From assembly GCF_001510645.1 (NCBI RefSeq), contig NZ_LMVB01000001.1:763854-827853 (forward strand): a stretch of 64,000 nt of DNA, given 5' to 3'. A program made the position numbers and the translations under genes. The notes below the pieces were generated by a model. It was not told the origin of the DNA and did no database searches. It was given only the letters and a program-made list of their open reading frames with translations. Positions 20,173 to 30,360 of this stretch are shown in pieces. Each line of letters starts with the position of its first letter. Position 1 is the stretch's first letter. Source of the DNA: Paenibacillus sp. FJAT-29882 (GTDB lineage: Bacteria; Bacillota; Bacilli; Bacillales; DSM-1321).

Positions 20173-21339
20173 ATGAAAATTACAATTGCAGGAATAGGAT
20201 ATGTTGGCTTATCCAATGCAATCTTACTAGCCCAAAATAATGAGGTAATAGCACTTGATATTATTCAAGAGAAAGTAAATATGATTAATAATAAAAGGTC
20301 TCCGATAATAGATAATGAAATTGAGGAATATTTGGCAACTAAAGAATTAAATTTAACCGCAACTACGGATAATTATAAAGCATTCAAGGATGCAAATTAT
20401 GTCATTATATCAACACCAACAAATTATGATCCAGAAAAAAACTATTTTAATACCAGAACGGTTGAAACTGTTATTGCCAATGTGATATCGATCAACCCAA
20501 ATGCTGTAATGATTATTAAATCTACAGTACCGGTAGGTTATACAGAGAAAGTAATTGAGAAGTTTGAAACAAATAATATTATTTTTTCACCAGAGTTTTT
20601 AAGAGAAGGAAAAGCACTTTATGATAACTTGTATCCTTCCAGAATTATTGTCGGGGAGCAATCAGATAGAGCTAGAGTATTTGCTGAATTATTAGTAGAA
20701 GGTGCTCTAAAAGAAAATATAGATGTTTTATTTACAAATTCAACAGAAGCGGAAGCTATTAAACTATTTGCTAATACTTATTTAGCAATGAGAGTGGCTT
20801 TTTTCAATGAGCTGGATTCATATGCAGAGGTAAGGGGATTAGATACTAAACAAATTATCGATGGTGTTGGGTTAGATCCACGAATAGGGAATCATTATAA
20901 TAATCCTTCCTTTGGTTATGGTGGCTATTGCCTGCCTAAAGATACGAAGCAATTATTAGCTAATTATGCTGATGTTCCTAATAATATTATGACAGCAATT
21001 GTTGATTCAAATAGAACGAGAAAAGATCATACTGCGGAAATGATTATAAAAAGGAATCCTAAGATTGTAGGTATCTATAGACTTACCATGAAAATGAACT
21101 CAGATAACTTTAGGCAATCAGCCATTCAAGGAGTTATGAAGCGTATTAAAGCAAAGGGTATTGAAGTTGTTGTATACGAGCCAGCCCTTCATGGGGAGAG
21201 ATTCTACAATTCTAGAGTAATTAATGACTTTGAAGAGTTTAAGAGAGTTACAGATGTGATTGTAGCAAATCGATTATCGGATGATTTACGGGAAGTAGCA
21301 GACAAGGTATACACGAGAGATTTGTTTAGTAGGGATTAA
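20173..21339 (+). CDS. UDP-glucose/UDP-HexNAc 6-dehydrogenase
   Basis: NAD-dependent oxidation of a UDP-sugar to the uronic acid, most likely UDP-glucose to UDP-glucuronate. The 388-aa protein has [10 protein letters not shown] (residues 6-15), STPTNYDP near 87, [10 protein letters not shown] near 116, the substrate block [13 protein letters not shown] near 137 and the catalytic Cys in [14 protein letters not shown] near 253. This is the short Ugd subtype. GAAAGAGGTGG is upstream. A rho-independent terminator follows at 21443, so it closes the capEFG operon. Confidence 0.92.
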   Translation: MKITIAGIGYVGLSNAILLAQNNEVIALDIIQEKVNMINNKRSPIIDNEIEEYLATKELNLTATTDNYKAFKDANYVIISTPTNYDPEKNYFNTRTVETVIANVISINPNAVMIIKSTVPVGYTEKVIEKFETNNIIFSPEFLREGKALYDNLYPSRIIVGEQSDRARVFAELLVEGALKENIDVLFTNSTEAEAIKLFANTYLAMRVAFFNELDSYAEVRGLDTKQIIDGVGLDPRIGNHYNNPSFGYGGYCLPKDTKQLLANYADVPNNIMTAIVDSNRTRKDHTAEMIIKRNPKIVGIYRLTMKMNSDNFRQSAIQGVMKRIKAKGIEVVVYEPALHGERFYNSRVINDFEEFKRVTDVIVANRLSDDLREVADKVYTRDLFSRD

Positions 21340-21442
21340 TAGAATATTTCAATGATTTTCCTCGATGTTTTAAAAGTAAAGAGAGAACTAAAAAATTAGT
21401 CACTCCTCATAAGATGAAAAGTAGAATTTTTATTAACCTATT

Positions 21443-21485
21443 ACAGCCAGCGTCCTTCCCTCAAGGTTGCCGGCTGTTTCTTTTT
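21443..21485 (+). terminator. Rho-independent terminator after the 6-dehydrogenase gene
   Basis: ACAGCC at 21443-21448 pairs with GGCTGT at 21472-21477, with further GC pairing inside (AGC and TGCC), followed by TTTCTTTTT. It ends the flippase-to-dehydrogenase transcription unit. Confidence 0.75.
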
Positions 21486-21617
21486 ATCGAAAGTAATTTT
21501 AAGTAAAATAAATAGTCTTACAAAATATTTTTTCTGCAAGTCTAATTTACGCTTATTCAATTATTCAATATTAACATGTTATTAGATTCATTTTGATATG
21601 AAAATGGAGGTATTAAA

Positions 21618-22658
21618 ATGGCAATATTAGTAACAGGAGGAGCTGGCTATATTGGTAGTCATACTTGTGTTGAATTATTAACCGCGGGATATGAAGTAGT
21701 GGTAGTAGATAACTTTTCCAATAGCAAGCTGGAGTCTTTATCTAGGGTAAAAGAAATAACAGGGAAGGATATCACTTTTTATCAAGTAGATATACTCGAC
21801 AGGAATGGTTTGGAAACTGTATTTGCTGAGAATTCTATTGACGCTGTGATCCATTTTGCTGGACTTAAGGCAGTAGGGGAATCCGTTCAAATTCCGCTCC
21901 ATTATTATCATAATAATATTACGGGTACGCTTATACTATGTGAAGTTATGAACAAATATAATGTAAAAAACATTCTCTTCAGTTCATCAGCTACTGTCTA
22001 TGGAATGCCAGAAAGTGTTCCTATTTCAGAGGACTTTCCTCTTGCAGCTACTAATCCATACGGTCGAACCAAACTAATGATTGAAGAAATTCTTCGAGAT
22101 ATCTATCATTCAGATCATAATTGGAGTATTTCTTTGTTACGTTACTTTAACCCAATTGGTGCTCATCAAAGTGGAAGAATCGGTGAAGATCCAAATGGTA
22201 TCCCAAATAATTTAATGCCATATATCACACAAGTAGCAGTTGGAAAACTGAAGGAACTATGTGTGTTTGGGAATGATTATCCAACCGTAGACGGTACAGG
22301 AGTAAGGGACTACATTCATGTAGTAGACTTAGCGAAAGGTCATTTAAAGGCACTAGAAAAGATTATGTCTACTAATGGAGTAAACGCTTATAATCTTGGT
22401 ACACGTAGAGGTTACAGCGTTCTAGAAATGGTAGCTGCATTCGAAAAGGCATCTCGTAAATATGTTCCTTATAAACTTGTAGATCGTAGACCTGGAGACG
22501 TAGCAAGCTGTTATTCAGATCCTACAAAAGCAAAAGAAGAATTAGGGTGGGTTGCTGAAAAGGGAATTGAAGAAATGTGTGCAGATTCATGGAGATGGCA
22601 GGAGAAGAATCCGAATGGGTATGAGGAAGCGGAACAAATTATATACTTAAAGAGTTAA
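21618..22658 (+). CDS. galE: UDP-glucose 4-epimerase
   Basis: Interconverts UDP-glucose and UDP-galactose and supplies UDP-Gal for the polysaccharide. The 346-aa product has [12 protein letters not shown] (residues 5-16), SSSATVYG near 124, the catalytic NPYGRTK with Tyr and Lys near 149-155, and VRDYIHV near 233. It has its own 280-bp upstream region after a terminator, so it is probably transcribed separately. GGAGG lies 8 nt before the ATG. Last intact gene of the polysaccharide locus. Confidence 0.96.
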   Translation: MAILVTGGAGYIGSHTCVELLTAGYEVVVVDNFSNSKLESLSRVKEITGKDITFYQVDILDRNGLETVFAENSIDAVIHFAGLKAVGESVQIPLHYYHNNITGTLILCEVMNKYNVKNILFSSSATVYGMPESVPISEDFPLAATNPYGRTKLMIEEILRDIYHSDHNWSISLLRYFNPIGAHQSGRIGEDPNGIPNNLMPYITQVAVGKLKELCVFGNDYPTVDGTGVRDYIHVVDLAKGHLKALEKIMSTNGVNAYNLGTRRGYSVLEMVAAFEKASRKYVPYKLVDRRPGDVASCYSDPTKAKEELGWVAEKGIEEMCADSWRWQEKNPNGYEEAEQIIYLKS

Positions 22659-22689
22659 TGATAAATTAATTAGTTCTCTTGCACAGTCA

Positions 22690-22830
22690 CTTCCCGTGTA
22701 ATTATGGTGCCTGGACCATTCCCCTTTAAAGAGAGAAAGTGATTAAATTAATGGTGAAATAGCCTTGCTTAGAATTTTTGCTGCAAGGTATTTGTTGTGA
22801 GAAGAACATATTTTTCGTGCTATCAAGAGG
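22690..22830 (-). mobile_element. Scar of an IS110-type element
   Basis: This stretch matches 30330-30440 in order and spacing: GTGCCTGGACCATTCCCCTTT versus GGGGCCTGAACCTCCCCTTTT, then CTGCAAGG...TTGTTGTGAGAAGAACA in both. The 30.4-kb copy is the edge of a recognisable IS110 transposase fragment, so this is a second, shorter scar. The minus-strand frame is full of stops. Confidence 0.5.
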
Positions 22831-22981
22831 ATTGCTTCCTTTTTTAAAAGCTATGAATGCTTTTTGAAGGGCCTAAGACCAATTTTTATCATATTTTATA
22901 GGGCACAGTTTAGTTACTCAAATAGGGATATTTCGAAATCTACATAAAGAGGCAGTTCCATCTGTAGGAGGAGATTATTAT

Positions 22982-23140
22982 TTGAACATTTTTGATAAAT
23001 TACCTAAGTCTATAAAGAAAACGCTGAGATATATTAAGCAAGATATGCATTCTATTGATAAACTAGAGGAAATACAGAAAGTTCTTAATGCTCATATAAA
23101 TAAGCGCAAACAATTATTACAAGAACAGAACAAGGTATAA
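22982..23140 (+). CDS. Small hypothetical protein, 52 aa
   Basis: TTG start with a strong site (AGGAGGAG 8-9 nt upstream). The product MNIFDKLPKSIKKTLRYI... continues with a charged helical region (DKLEEIQKVL) and ends in a lysine/glutamine-rich helix. No membrane segment, and I do not recognise a family. The good ribosome binding site and uninterrupted frame in otherwise decayed DNA suggest it is real. Regulation cannot be seen. Confidence 0.5.
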   Translation: MNIFDKLPKSIKKTLRYIKQDMHSIDKLEEIQKVLNAHINKRKQLLQEQNKV

Positions 23141-24088
23141 AGTAAATAGAGCTTTTTTCATAATCTACAAGGTTAAGTAAACGTACTACTTGTATCGATA
23201 TTTCGAAAGTACATAGAAAAAGTTGTCTGGTTTCCCGAATAGCTCTTTATGTATTATGTAGTTTTGATCTTAGAATCATTGCATTTTGCTTATGATGGCA
23301 TGCTATGGATCTTAACTTTGATTTCAGGCTGCTACAAAGTGCATCATCCACAAGAGCATCATTATACTATTGTAAGAATACATGAATATAGTATTTCCTC
23401 CTCTTTTCTTCATAAACTGTAGGAGGTCCGTATTCGGAAGATGGCTGACATAGTTACCAACTATAACTATAGTCCCTAAAGCTTTGTGTCATCATTTTTA
23501 AAAGATTTTGCCGTTTTATACGATTTATGCTGTATATTACCTAAGATATCGAAAATGAGAGAATTGATTAAGGATCTAAATACTTATATCAATTAAATTA
23601 ATAATAAATTTAGGGGGAAATGTAACATTGATGAAAATTCTGGTTGTGATTATGGTCCTAGATCGTTTTTTATAGGTCAAAACAGATCTTAGAATAATAA
23701 TTGTATAAGGATTTTCATCCATCCTAAGAATGATCACCATAATGGAATGCAGAATGCCAGAGCCCACATTACGCTTTTAAGGAAATTCCCGTTTCATCAT
23801 ATTTTAATCATAACACCTCCACTTTTATTTAGGATCTACTGGGAAATTATTTCCTTATTTCTTGTATAATAGACATCCATCATGAACCTCTTTACTTTCT
23901 TTGTAAATTAAACAACAAAGCGGCATAATACATAATATGGTGAAATGGTAAGGGGAGTGTCAGGAATTTAATAAAAGAACAAACAAGCCATTTGCGATAT
24001 GTTAATTTATATTACTTTAGTATGGATTGAATGAATTAATAGATTATAAGATGATAATATAACATTAGCAATAGAGGAGTTTATACTG
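23141..24088. other. Non-coding/decayed stretch
   Basis: About 950 bp with no convincing gene on either strand. It lies between small ORFs and insertion-sequence remains and is probably degenerate DNA. A minus-strand frame at 23576-23767 has no ribosome binding site and no recognisable content. Confidence 0.5.
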
Positions 24089-24236
24089 ATGAAATCAACG
24101 AATCTAATGAATGACGACTTTTTTCAACTACTAAACAGATGCGTTTGAAAAAGGAGAGAAAGAATCAAATATAACAGCAAACGAACTAGTTGAAGAACTG
24201 TCTGCTAAATTAATGCACATCAGGCAAGAATCATAG
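24089..24236 (+). pseudogene. Frameshifted small gene of unknown function
   Basis: ATG at 24089 has GAGGAG upstream. The frame MKSTNLMNDDFFQLL stops early, but after a +1 shift near 24135 it continues as TDAFEKGEKESNITANELVEE... to a stop at 24236. The total length of 148 nt differs by one base from a multiple of three. This reads as a small acidic helical protein with a single-base frameshift. The family is not recognised. Confidence 0.45.
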
Positions 24237-24262
24237 AGTATATGAACCTATATAATTCCATT

Positions 24263-24935
24263 TTAATTTTCCGGTATAGCCATCCATCTAATAAGACGGA
24301 GTACGTTTTCTGGAAACTCATGGAGATACTCCAATAATGATAGTACCGATTTCCGTATATCTTCGCGGGTCGCATGAAATGCAATCACATTTTTTTCAGC
24401 CAGCCCCAAACCCGTTCAACCGAATTTGAATTTGGGGAATAGGGCGGTAAGAACAACAAGGTCAGGCCATCTTCGTTTTCTTTCAAAAATGGATGAAGCC
24501 GTTTGGTATGACGAATACGGGCATTATCGAGAATCATCAAAATATGCTGGTTTTCGTATTGAGAAAGAATATAGCGAAGAAATTCAAGAAATGCCTGGGC
24601 ATCATAACGATTCGTTTCCATACATAAAAATTCGCCGTTCTGAATATGGACACAGCCAAATAAATTCACGGTCGCATGATGACCATAGGTAGGGATTTGT
24701 TTTTGTTTTCCTTTTATACTCCATGTCACCCGAAGTGTTTGGTAGTCACGGATATGGCTTACATCTTCGTATAAAAAGACGAACTAGTCTATAGCGTTTT
24801 TTTATCATTGCCAGTTACCGTTTAAAGGTTTCTTGCTTATTCTTATCTGCACGTTTCAACGTATACGTAGGTCGTGTATAACTCAGTCCCCAACGTTCCG
24901 GCATGAGACCAATTCCACCTCCCTCTGGTCATAGT
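24263..24935 (-). pseudogene. Decayed IS630-family transposase
   Basis: Minus-strand pieces in order: MPERWGLSYTRPTYTLKRAD (about 24915-24850), YEDVSHIRDYQTLR, then an open frame from 24729 with GKQKQIPTYGHH, LDNARIRHTKRLHPFL and FLPPYSPNSNSVERVWGWLKK, the D and E blocks of the IS630/mariner DDE domain. The C-terminus continues after a one-base loss in an A-run at about 24388 as NVIAFHATREDIRKSVL. In-frame stops and shifts mean it is not functional. Confidence 0.85.
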
Positions 24936-25560
24936 GACAAATAGGCACGCCTGCCTGGTGCATATTCGCAGTGAAGTAACCCTTCCATTCCGCCAGTGTT
25001 AAACTTTGTTCATTAGGTCCTCTTTGTTAAGCTCTTGAGTAAGGACTATATTTTTCCAGTCAAAAGGGTTTCTTTTTACTTTAGGAAACGTTGCTTGTGT
25101 AAGAAGATTGATTTTACGTTCTTCCCATTGCTCCATTTACTTTTCAAAGAGCTTTAGTAGGTAAGCTTCATTCATTGTTGCTTCTATTTCATGGTAATGC
25201 TCCCTTATCCAGCTTAATTTCAAGCGCTTGTCAAATTCCTGAAATGTTCACTCAATTCAAATCAGATCCTTTTAAAATCTGAACATAATGCTGAAGACCT
25301 CTTTCAGCCTTCGGCATAGTTGGTAATGGGATCTTTGGCTGTATGTTTGCTCGAATTCCCCTGCCGTTTATGAGCTGGTAGAATACCTGTTGAATAGACT
25401 CAACTGAAGGGTGACCATGTTCAGAAGCAATGGTTAGTGCTTCTATTCAGTAAATATCCCGCTATCATTCCAAAAGGGTATGATTCAGACAGCAATCCAT
25501 ACTTATTATTACTTTATTAGTAGTAAACGGATTGTTAGACATTCTTAATTTTTATCCTTC
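24936..25560 (-). pseudogene. Remains of an IS21-type element
   Basis: Minus-strand translations in changing frames give pieces resembling IS21 proteins: an IstA C-terminal-like part (EHGHPSVESIQQVFYQL and IQPKIPLPTMPKAERG, about 25450-25270) and an IstB N-terminal-like part (KINLLTQATFPKVKRNPFDW, about 25120-25055). Many stops interrupt it. The assignment rests on remembered family patterns, so it is tentative. Confidence 0.45.
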
Positions 25561-25813
25561 TGTAAAAAATCAAGAACATTATTCACTCATATAAACATTT
25601 CACTCATACCTCGAGAGTTCTTTTTGAATACTATAAATCAAAGACACAATTAAAATACCAGGGTAATATATAAATCCATACGCAGTCGTATTTTGGGAAT
25701 AATGGAAAACGACGCTTTCTTGTGATTTATGTATAGGCTATAATATAATTCCTGATTCTTGGTAACGAAAAAAGTGTAAAAGAATGCATTAATTTATAGT
25801 GGGGGAATATTAA

Positions 25814-27514
25814 ATGCAACGAAGAAAGTTTTTAAGAAATATTATACTTTTTCTTTTTGCTTTCATTTTTGGTTATACAGTAAAAAAAGAGGATAATAAT
25901 AGGATGTTACAACGAGTTGATTCTACCATGGTTAAAGGAAAGGATGGGAAGTCGATTGCCGATGAAATTAAGACTCTAACAGGACAGTTGGCCGAAATTA
26001 CGATCAACGTAAAATCGTTCGGTGCAAAAGGTGATGGGATTGCAGATGATACTCAAGCGATTAAAGATGCCTTTGCTTACGTTAAAACAAACAATATAAA
26101 ACATATATATATTCCCAAAGGAACATATTTAATAGACGGAGAAGCTTCGGAGGCTCGTTACCAAAACCATGATGGAGGGATATATATTGATTTCCCTATT
26201 TTTGTGGAATTGAATGATCAAGCAACTTTGAAAATTAAACAAAATAATTTAGCTGGTTATAATATTTTTACAATAAAGAACACTGATAACGTAACAATCA
26301 AAGGTGGAAACATTGTAGGCGATCTAGACACACATACTGGAGTAGCTGGCGCATTTGGCTTTGGAATTTTTATAGCTGACTCTACTAATATTACAATTGA
26401 TGGTTTAAATATATCAAAAATGTGGGGAGATAGCATCATCATTGATACCATTAAAATCAATGATACCACCTTTACATCTTGCACAAATATCACAATAAAA
26501 AACTGCACATTTGACACAAATAGAAGGCAAGGTATGTCAGTTGCAAATGTAAACGGACTTTATGTTTATAATAATCATATTAAAAACATTGGTACGGTTA
26601 GTGGCACTGCACCAATGAGTGGGATAGATATAGAGACTTACCCGGGTAATTTAACATCTTCTTCAAACATTATTATTAAAGATAATTATTTCGAAAATAA
26701 TATTGGTGCTGATATTATTCTTTCAGAGAATATAACGAGTGTAAAAATAACCAATAACTTTTTTAAAACTTATTGGTTGGCTGTTAATATTTCCTCTATG
26801 ATAACGATTATAAAAGATGTTCAAATAATTGGTAATTCAATATTTGGAATGCCTTCAGCAAAATGGGGAGTAGTGATAGGACCAAAAAATGGTGATTCCA
26901 TTTTGGTTAAAGATAATGTCATCCGAGATTTTACTATTGATGCTTTCGCTAGTGCTGTTGCTTTCAGTGGTGTAGCCTCAAATGTATCAATACTAAATAA
27001 CACGATAAACAATTGTAAATTAGGAATTAACAGGGATACTACATCAAATTTAGCGTGGAACATAATCGGAAATGTTTTATCAAATATACTTGATAAAGGT
27101 ATAAGGTACGCCGCAACCGCCTTAAGTCAAGGTGATATTATTAATAATAATAAACTTTACAACTGTGTAAATACGGGAATGTCATTAAGAACAAAGAAGA
27201 GTACAATTAGTGGGAATTTAATTGATACTGCTGTCACAGGTATTTTTTTGGACGCTAACACTGAGGATTGTAATATCATTGGGAATAGTTTATATAACTA
27301 CACAAATAGAGGGGTGATCAGTTATACAGCTTCCAATTTCAACAACTATATTCGAAACAATTTATTTAAAACCACAGGTGCAATAAAAGCGATTGATATA
27401 ACAGGTACACCAGCAGGAACTCCGAATATTATTAGTGGGAATGTTGCGAGATATTCAACATTTGTAATAGTTGCAGATACTAATTGTATTGTTGAGGGGA
27501 ATTATACAGTTTAA
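25814..27514 (+). CDS. Exported right-handed beta-helix (pectate-lyase-superfamily) protein
   Basis: 566-aa probable polysaccharide-active protein. The N-terminus has a twin-arginine-like motif QRRKFLRN followed by a hydrophobic helix (residues 10-21), so it is exported or membrane-anchored. Residues 63-110 match the Pectate_lyase_3 opening (VKSFGAKGDGIADDTQAIKDAF). The rest is a ladder of IT/VIxNNxF-type coils of a parallel beta-helix, to the end. GGGGGAATATTAA is a good RBS. It could cut or modify the nearby exopolysaccharide, or be a tailspike-like enzyme; the substrate is unknown. It is intact among mobile-element scars. Confidence 0.82.
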   Translation: MQRRKFLRNIILFLFAFIFGYTVKKEDNNRMLQRVDSTMVKGKDGKSIADEIKTLTGQLAEITINVKSFGAKGDGIADDTQAIKDAFAYVKTNNIKHIYIPKGTYLIDGEASEARYQNHDGGIYIDFPIFVELNDQATLKIKQNNLAGYNIFTIKNTDNVTIKGGNIVGDLDTHTGVAGAFGFGIFIADSTNITIDGLNISKMWGDSIIIDTIKINDTTFTSCTNITIKNCTFDTNRRQGMSVANVNGLYVYNNHIKNIGTVSGTAPMSGIDIETYPGNLTSSSNIIIKDNYFENNIGADIILSENITSVKITNNFFKTYWLAVNISSMITIIKDVQIIGNSIFGMPSAKWGVVIGPKNGDSILVKDNVIRDFTIDAFASAVAFSGVASNVSILNNTINNCKLGINRDTTSNLAWNIIGNVLSNILDKGIRYAATALSQGDIINNNKLYNCVNTGMSLRTKKSTISGNLIDTAVTGIFLDANTEDCNIIGNSLYNYTNRGVISYTASNFNNYIRNNLFKTTGAIKAIDITGTPAGTPNIISGNVARYSTFVIVADTNCIVEGNYTV

Positions 27515-27983
27515 AGTGATTTGTAGTAATAAATAACCCCGATTTATTAATCAGGGCTATTAAATTCTGATATTTTCCAAGTGTGCCAGCTACTCCCGCA
27601 TTGGGCGGTACATCTTTTGTTATAACAGCATTGGCACCTATGATGGCGTTATGACCGATTGTTATAGAGCCTAGTATTGCAGCTCCTGCGCCGATGCTTA
27701 CATTATCCTGAATAATGGGGTGTATCCTACCTGTAGAATTAAGGTGATTTTTACCACCCCTACCTAAAGTAACGTTTTGCCTAATCACTACTTTATTAGC
27801 TATCACTGAATCATAGCCAATAACAGTCCCCATCCCGTGACTGATTATTACACTGTTTGATAGAGTTGCGCCCGGCTCGATTTCAATCCCTGTTAACGAA
27901 CTATTAATTCTTGTGGTAAAACGGGCTAAAACTTTAAATTTATGATTCCATAGCCAATGAGAAACTACGGTTGTATGGATCAT
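27480..27983 (-). CDS. Hexapeptide-repeat acyltransferase, serine-acetyltransferase-like, N-terminally truncated
   Basis: 167-aa left-handed beta-helix protein with SHWLWNHKFKVLARF, the GIEIEPGA turn and repeats such as ISHGMGTVIG, VSIGAGAAILGSITIGHNAIIGANAVI and VPPNAGVAG. These match CysE-like and EPS acetyltransferases. About 15-40 N-terminal residues are missing compared with relatives, and the break coincides with the start of IS4-type debris near 27984. It overlaps the beta-helix gene by 35 bp tail to tail. Loss of the native start makes function doubtful. A sugar O-acetyltransferase role is as likely as cysteine synthesis. Confidence 0.68.
   Translation of the reverse strand: MIHTTVVSHWLWNHKFKVLARFTTRINSSLTGIEIEPGATLSNSVIISHGMGTVIGYDSVIANKVVIRQNVTLGRGGKNHLNSTGRIHPIIQDNVSIGAGAAILGSITIGHNAIIGANAVITKDVPPNAGVAGTLGKYQNLIALINKSGLFITTNHFKLYNSPQQYN
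27526..27563. terminator. Imperfect hairpin downstream of the beta-helix gene
   Basis: AATAACCCCGATT pairs imperfectly with AATCAGGGCTATT around a TATT loop. It lies 12 bp after the beta-helix stop but inside the convergent acetyltransferase frame. A weak terminator is plausible. Confidence 0.45.
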
Positions 27984-28001
27984 TCCTTTTGAAGAAGCGT
28001 T

Positions 28002-28571
28002 TCTATAAAGGGTTTCGTATGATTACTCTTGGTTGGTCGAATGGTTTTACTTTTATGCCACTCGATTTGGCTTTACTAAGTTCAAAGAAAGCACAAATCA
28101 ATGGAATTTCCGAGAATATTGACAAACTACATCAGGCTATAACGTCGTGTAGAAGCGATAGAATCAGCTCCTGTCATCATTCCAAGTATGATTGAGAGAT
28201 CATTACAAGCAGGTGTATCAGCTGATTATGTGTTACATGATACTTGGTTTACACAACAACCTCTTATACAATCCAACGTTGAAAAAGGTCTTGACGTGAT
28301 TGGCATGGTCAAGGCAACCAATCAACGCTATTTAGTGAAAAAACAACGGTTGTCTTTGAAAGTACTATATAAGGTAGCCATGCCTGTTTCAGACAAGAAA
28401 GGAATTTTGCGATCTATCTATACAAAGATGGCAAATGGTATAATTTTCTACTACTTACTCTTACAAAAAAATTTTCAGGGCATGTCATATGATTTACTCG
28501 TTAGTCACACAACCATTGTGTTTTCCAGATATATCGTCTTGTCGTGGCAGAATCGCTGTAATACAGATTAA
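28002..28571 (+). pseudogene. Decayed IS4-family transposase
   Basis: Two frames join to one damaged transposase. The first carries RFYKGFRMITLGWSNGFTF and LALLSSKKAQINGISENIDK; the second (from 28188) carries SADYVLHDTWFTQQPLI, GLDVIGMVKATNQRYL and the end MSYDLLVSHTTIVFSRYI. The D of HDTWF is a catalytic position of the IS4 DDE fold. The N-terminus is absent, a frameshift lies near 28150, and a deletion after about 28440 removes the region with the catalytic Glu. Not functional. Confidence 0.8.
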
Positions 28572-29075
28572 CGAACATTAGGCGGCATCTAATTGATACC
28601 ATTTATAGACTCGTGCTATGATTAGTATCATTGTAGGCAGGTATATATAATTTTTTTATCTATAGGGGATATCTGAAAATATTGTAGGGTTACATTCATA
28701 TATTTGTATGCATTGATAAAAAAAGCACCGTTTTTTGGGAAAGGGGGCAATTTAGTCGTATAATCCAATAGTCAGAGAAGGTGTCGATTATATGGGTTTT
28801 CGTAAACCAGTTGATTGTACCAGACAAAGTTCAGTATAACGACTTATCTACTTTTGTGAAATGGATTCATTAATTGATAAAAGTTCTATAAGGTCTAGAC
28901 TCTATATTGAATTAGAGGTATTCAAACCATTAATGAAGGGCAATATTGGCTTGAATACGGGCAATATAAACAGTTAATAGAAAAACGGCGAGTCTTGATA
29001 AAGGCCCATGGCTTAGAGCTTTGTGGTTTTTATGAATTTGGAAAGTCATGTATCGGAAAATTGAAGGAGAATATT
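28572..29075. other. Degenerate sequence before the nucleotidyltransferase gene
   Basis: About 500 bp without an intact gene. A frame running 28915-29075 (INEGQYWLEYGQYKQL..., in frame with the next gene but lacking a good start) looks like the end of a decayed protein I do not recognise. Confidence 0.45.
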
Positions 29076-30239
29076 ATGGATAATAATAACAGTATTGATT
29101 TATCTAACATGTCATATGAATTAAGATTTTTACTAGAAATTATCAAGACTGAAATTGACGATAAAGAATTATTAGAAAATGATAAGTTTACAGATATTAA
29201 TTGGAATCTATTCCTCAAATTGGTGAGACATCATCGTATCTATCCTTTAATTTATTCAAAGTTAAGTAAGCTAAAAGAACCATCTATTCCCCAACATGTT
29301 ATGCAAGCCTTGTATCAGGAATTCAAAACAAACACGTTTCAAATGCTTCAATTAAGTGGTGAAATGGAACACGTAAGTAAACTGTTTACTGAACATAATA
29401 TTCGTCTCCTTTTTTTAAAGGGCCCAGTTATTGCTCATGAGCTCTATGGGGACATTTCTCTCCGTACATCTAAAGATTTAGATATTTTAATTCCAATAGG
29501 GGATCTAAAAAAAGCAGAGACCCTTCTTCTAAGTTTTGGCTATTATAAGGAGGGAAACTCAGAACCTATATTAAACGAGTGGAAATGGAAAAATCACCAT
29601 GTAACATACTACCATCCTAAAAAACAAATCCAACTTGAAATTCATTGGAAGTTACAACCAGGTCCATCGGAGCCGAAATTTAACAAACTATGGGAGAGGA
29701 GAAGGGAGAGTAGTATCGCAAGTTACCCTGTTTATTTTTTAGGGGAAGAGGATTTATTTTTTTATCTTATTTCCCATGGTGCCCGTCATGGTTGGTTTCG
29801 TCTTCGTTGGTTGATAGATATTGATTACATGGTAAAAAAAGGGATTTTTATAAAGAAAATTGACTTAATTTATAATAGATCTCAATATCATCATTTAGGA
29901 GGCCAAGCACTTATTTTAGCTTCACAGCTATTAAATACTCCCATTGAAGAAGAGTTGAAAGAGCTGACAAAAGGAAAACTTTCAGAAAAGTTGGCACAAA
30001 ATGCTATAGAATCTATCAATGGAACAGATCAATTAGCAAATCTTATGTCTACTAAATACTATAAAAAATATCTATTTTCTTTAAAATCAAGTTCACAGAA
30101 ACTCTATTTTATTTTGACTTTATTTTATCCCTCTTCTTCGGATGCAAAGACATTAAGCTTGCCTAAGCCCCTTCATTTTTTATATTTTCCTTTACGTCCT
30201 TTTTTATGGACTTGGAGAAAAACAAGGAACTCTGTATAA
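29076..30239 (+). CDS. Nucleotidyltransferase-fold protein (NTP_transf_5 type)
   Basis: 387-aa protein of the uncharacterised nucleotidyltransferase family. The hallmark is RLLFLKGPVIAHELYGDISLRTSKDLDILI near residues 107-136, with the G...(R/K)xxxDLDIL metal-binding pattern, then YHPKKQIQLEIHWKL near 181-195. ATG 29076 is chosen because TTGAAGGAGAATATT precedes it; in-frame residues further upstream look like debris. Proteins of this family often accompany lasso-peptide clusters of Bacillales, and this one lies 1.5 kb before the cyclase. It may modify the peptide, but an IS110 scar separates it from the operon. Intact. Confidence 0.75.
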   Translation: MDNNNSIDLSNMSYELRFLLEIIKTEIDDKELLENDKFTDINWNLFLKLVRHHRIYPLIYSKLSKLKEPSIPQHVMQALYQEFKTNTFQMLQLSGEMEHVSKLFTEHNIRLLFLKGPVIAHELYGDISLRTSKDLDILIPIGDLKKAETLLLSFGYYKEGNSEPILNEWKWKNHHVTYYHPKKQIQLEIHWKLQPGPSEPKFNKLWERRRESSIASYPVYFLGEEDLFFYLISHGARHGWFRLRWLIDIDYMVKKGIFIKKIDLIYNRSQYHHLGGQALILASQLLNTPIEEELKELTKGKLSEKLAQNAIESINGTDQLANLMSTKYYKKYLFSLKSSSQKLYFILTLFYPSSSDAKTLSLPKPLHFLYFPLRPFLWTWRKTRNSV

Positions 30240-30360
30240 AGACATGTGCCCCATAATTACAAATAGCAAGAAGGTTAATATTATGATCGAACATTATGGG
30301 GATATTAATTAGAAAAAATAGCGTAGTAATCTTGGGGCCTGAACCTCCCCTTTTAAAGTG

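Noticed and set aside
23576..23767. Minus-strand 63-codon frame
   Set aside because: No ribosome binding site, low-complexity content and no recognisable pattern.
27480..27983. Functional CysE serine acetyltransferase for cysteine synthesis
   Set aside because: The N-terminal domain is missing, no cysteine genes are nearby, and the start is destroyed by IS4-type debris.
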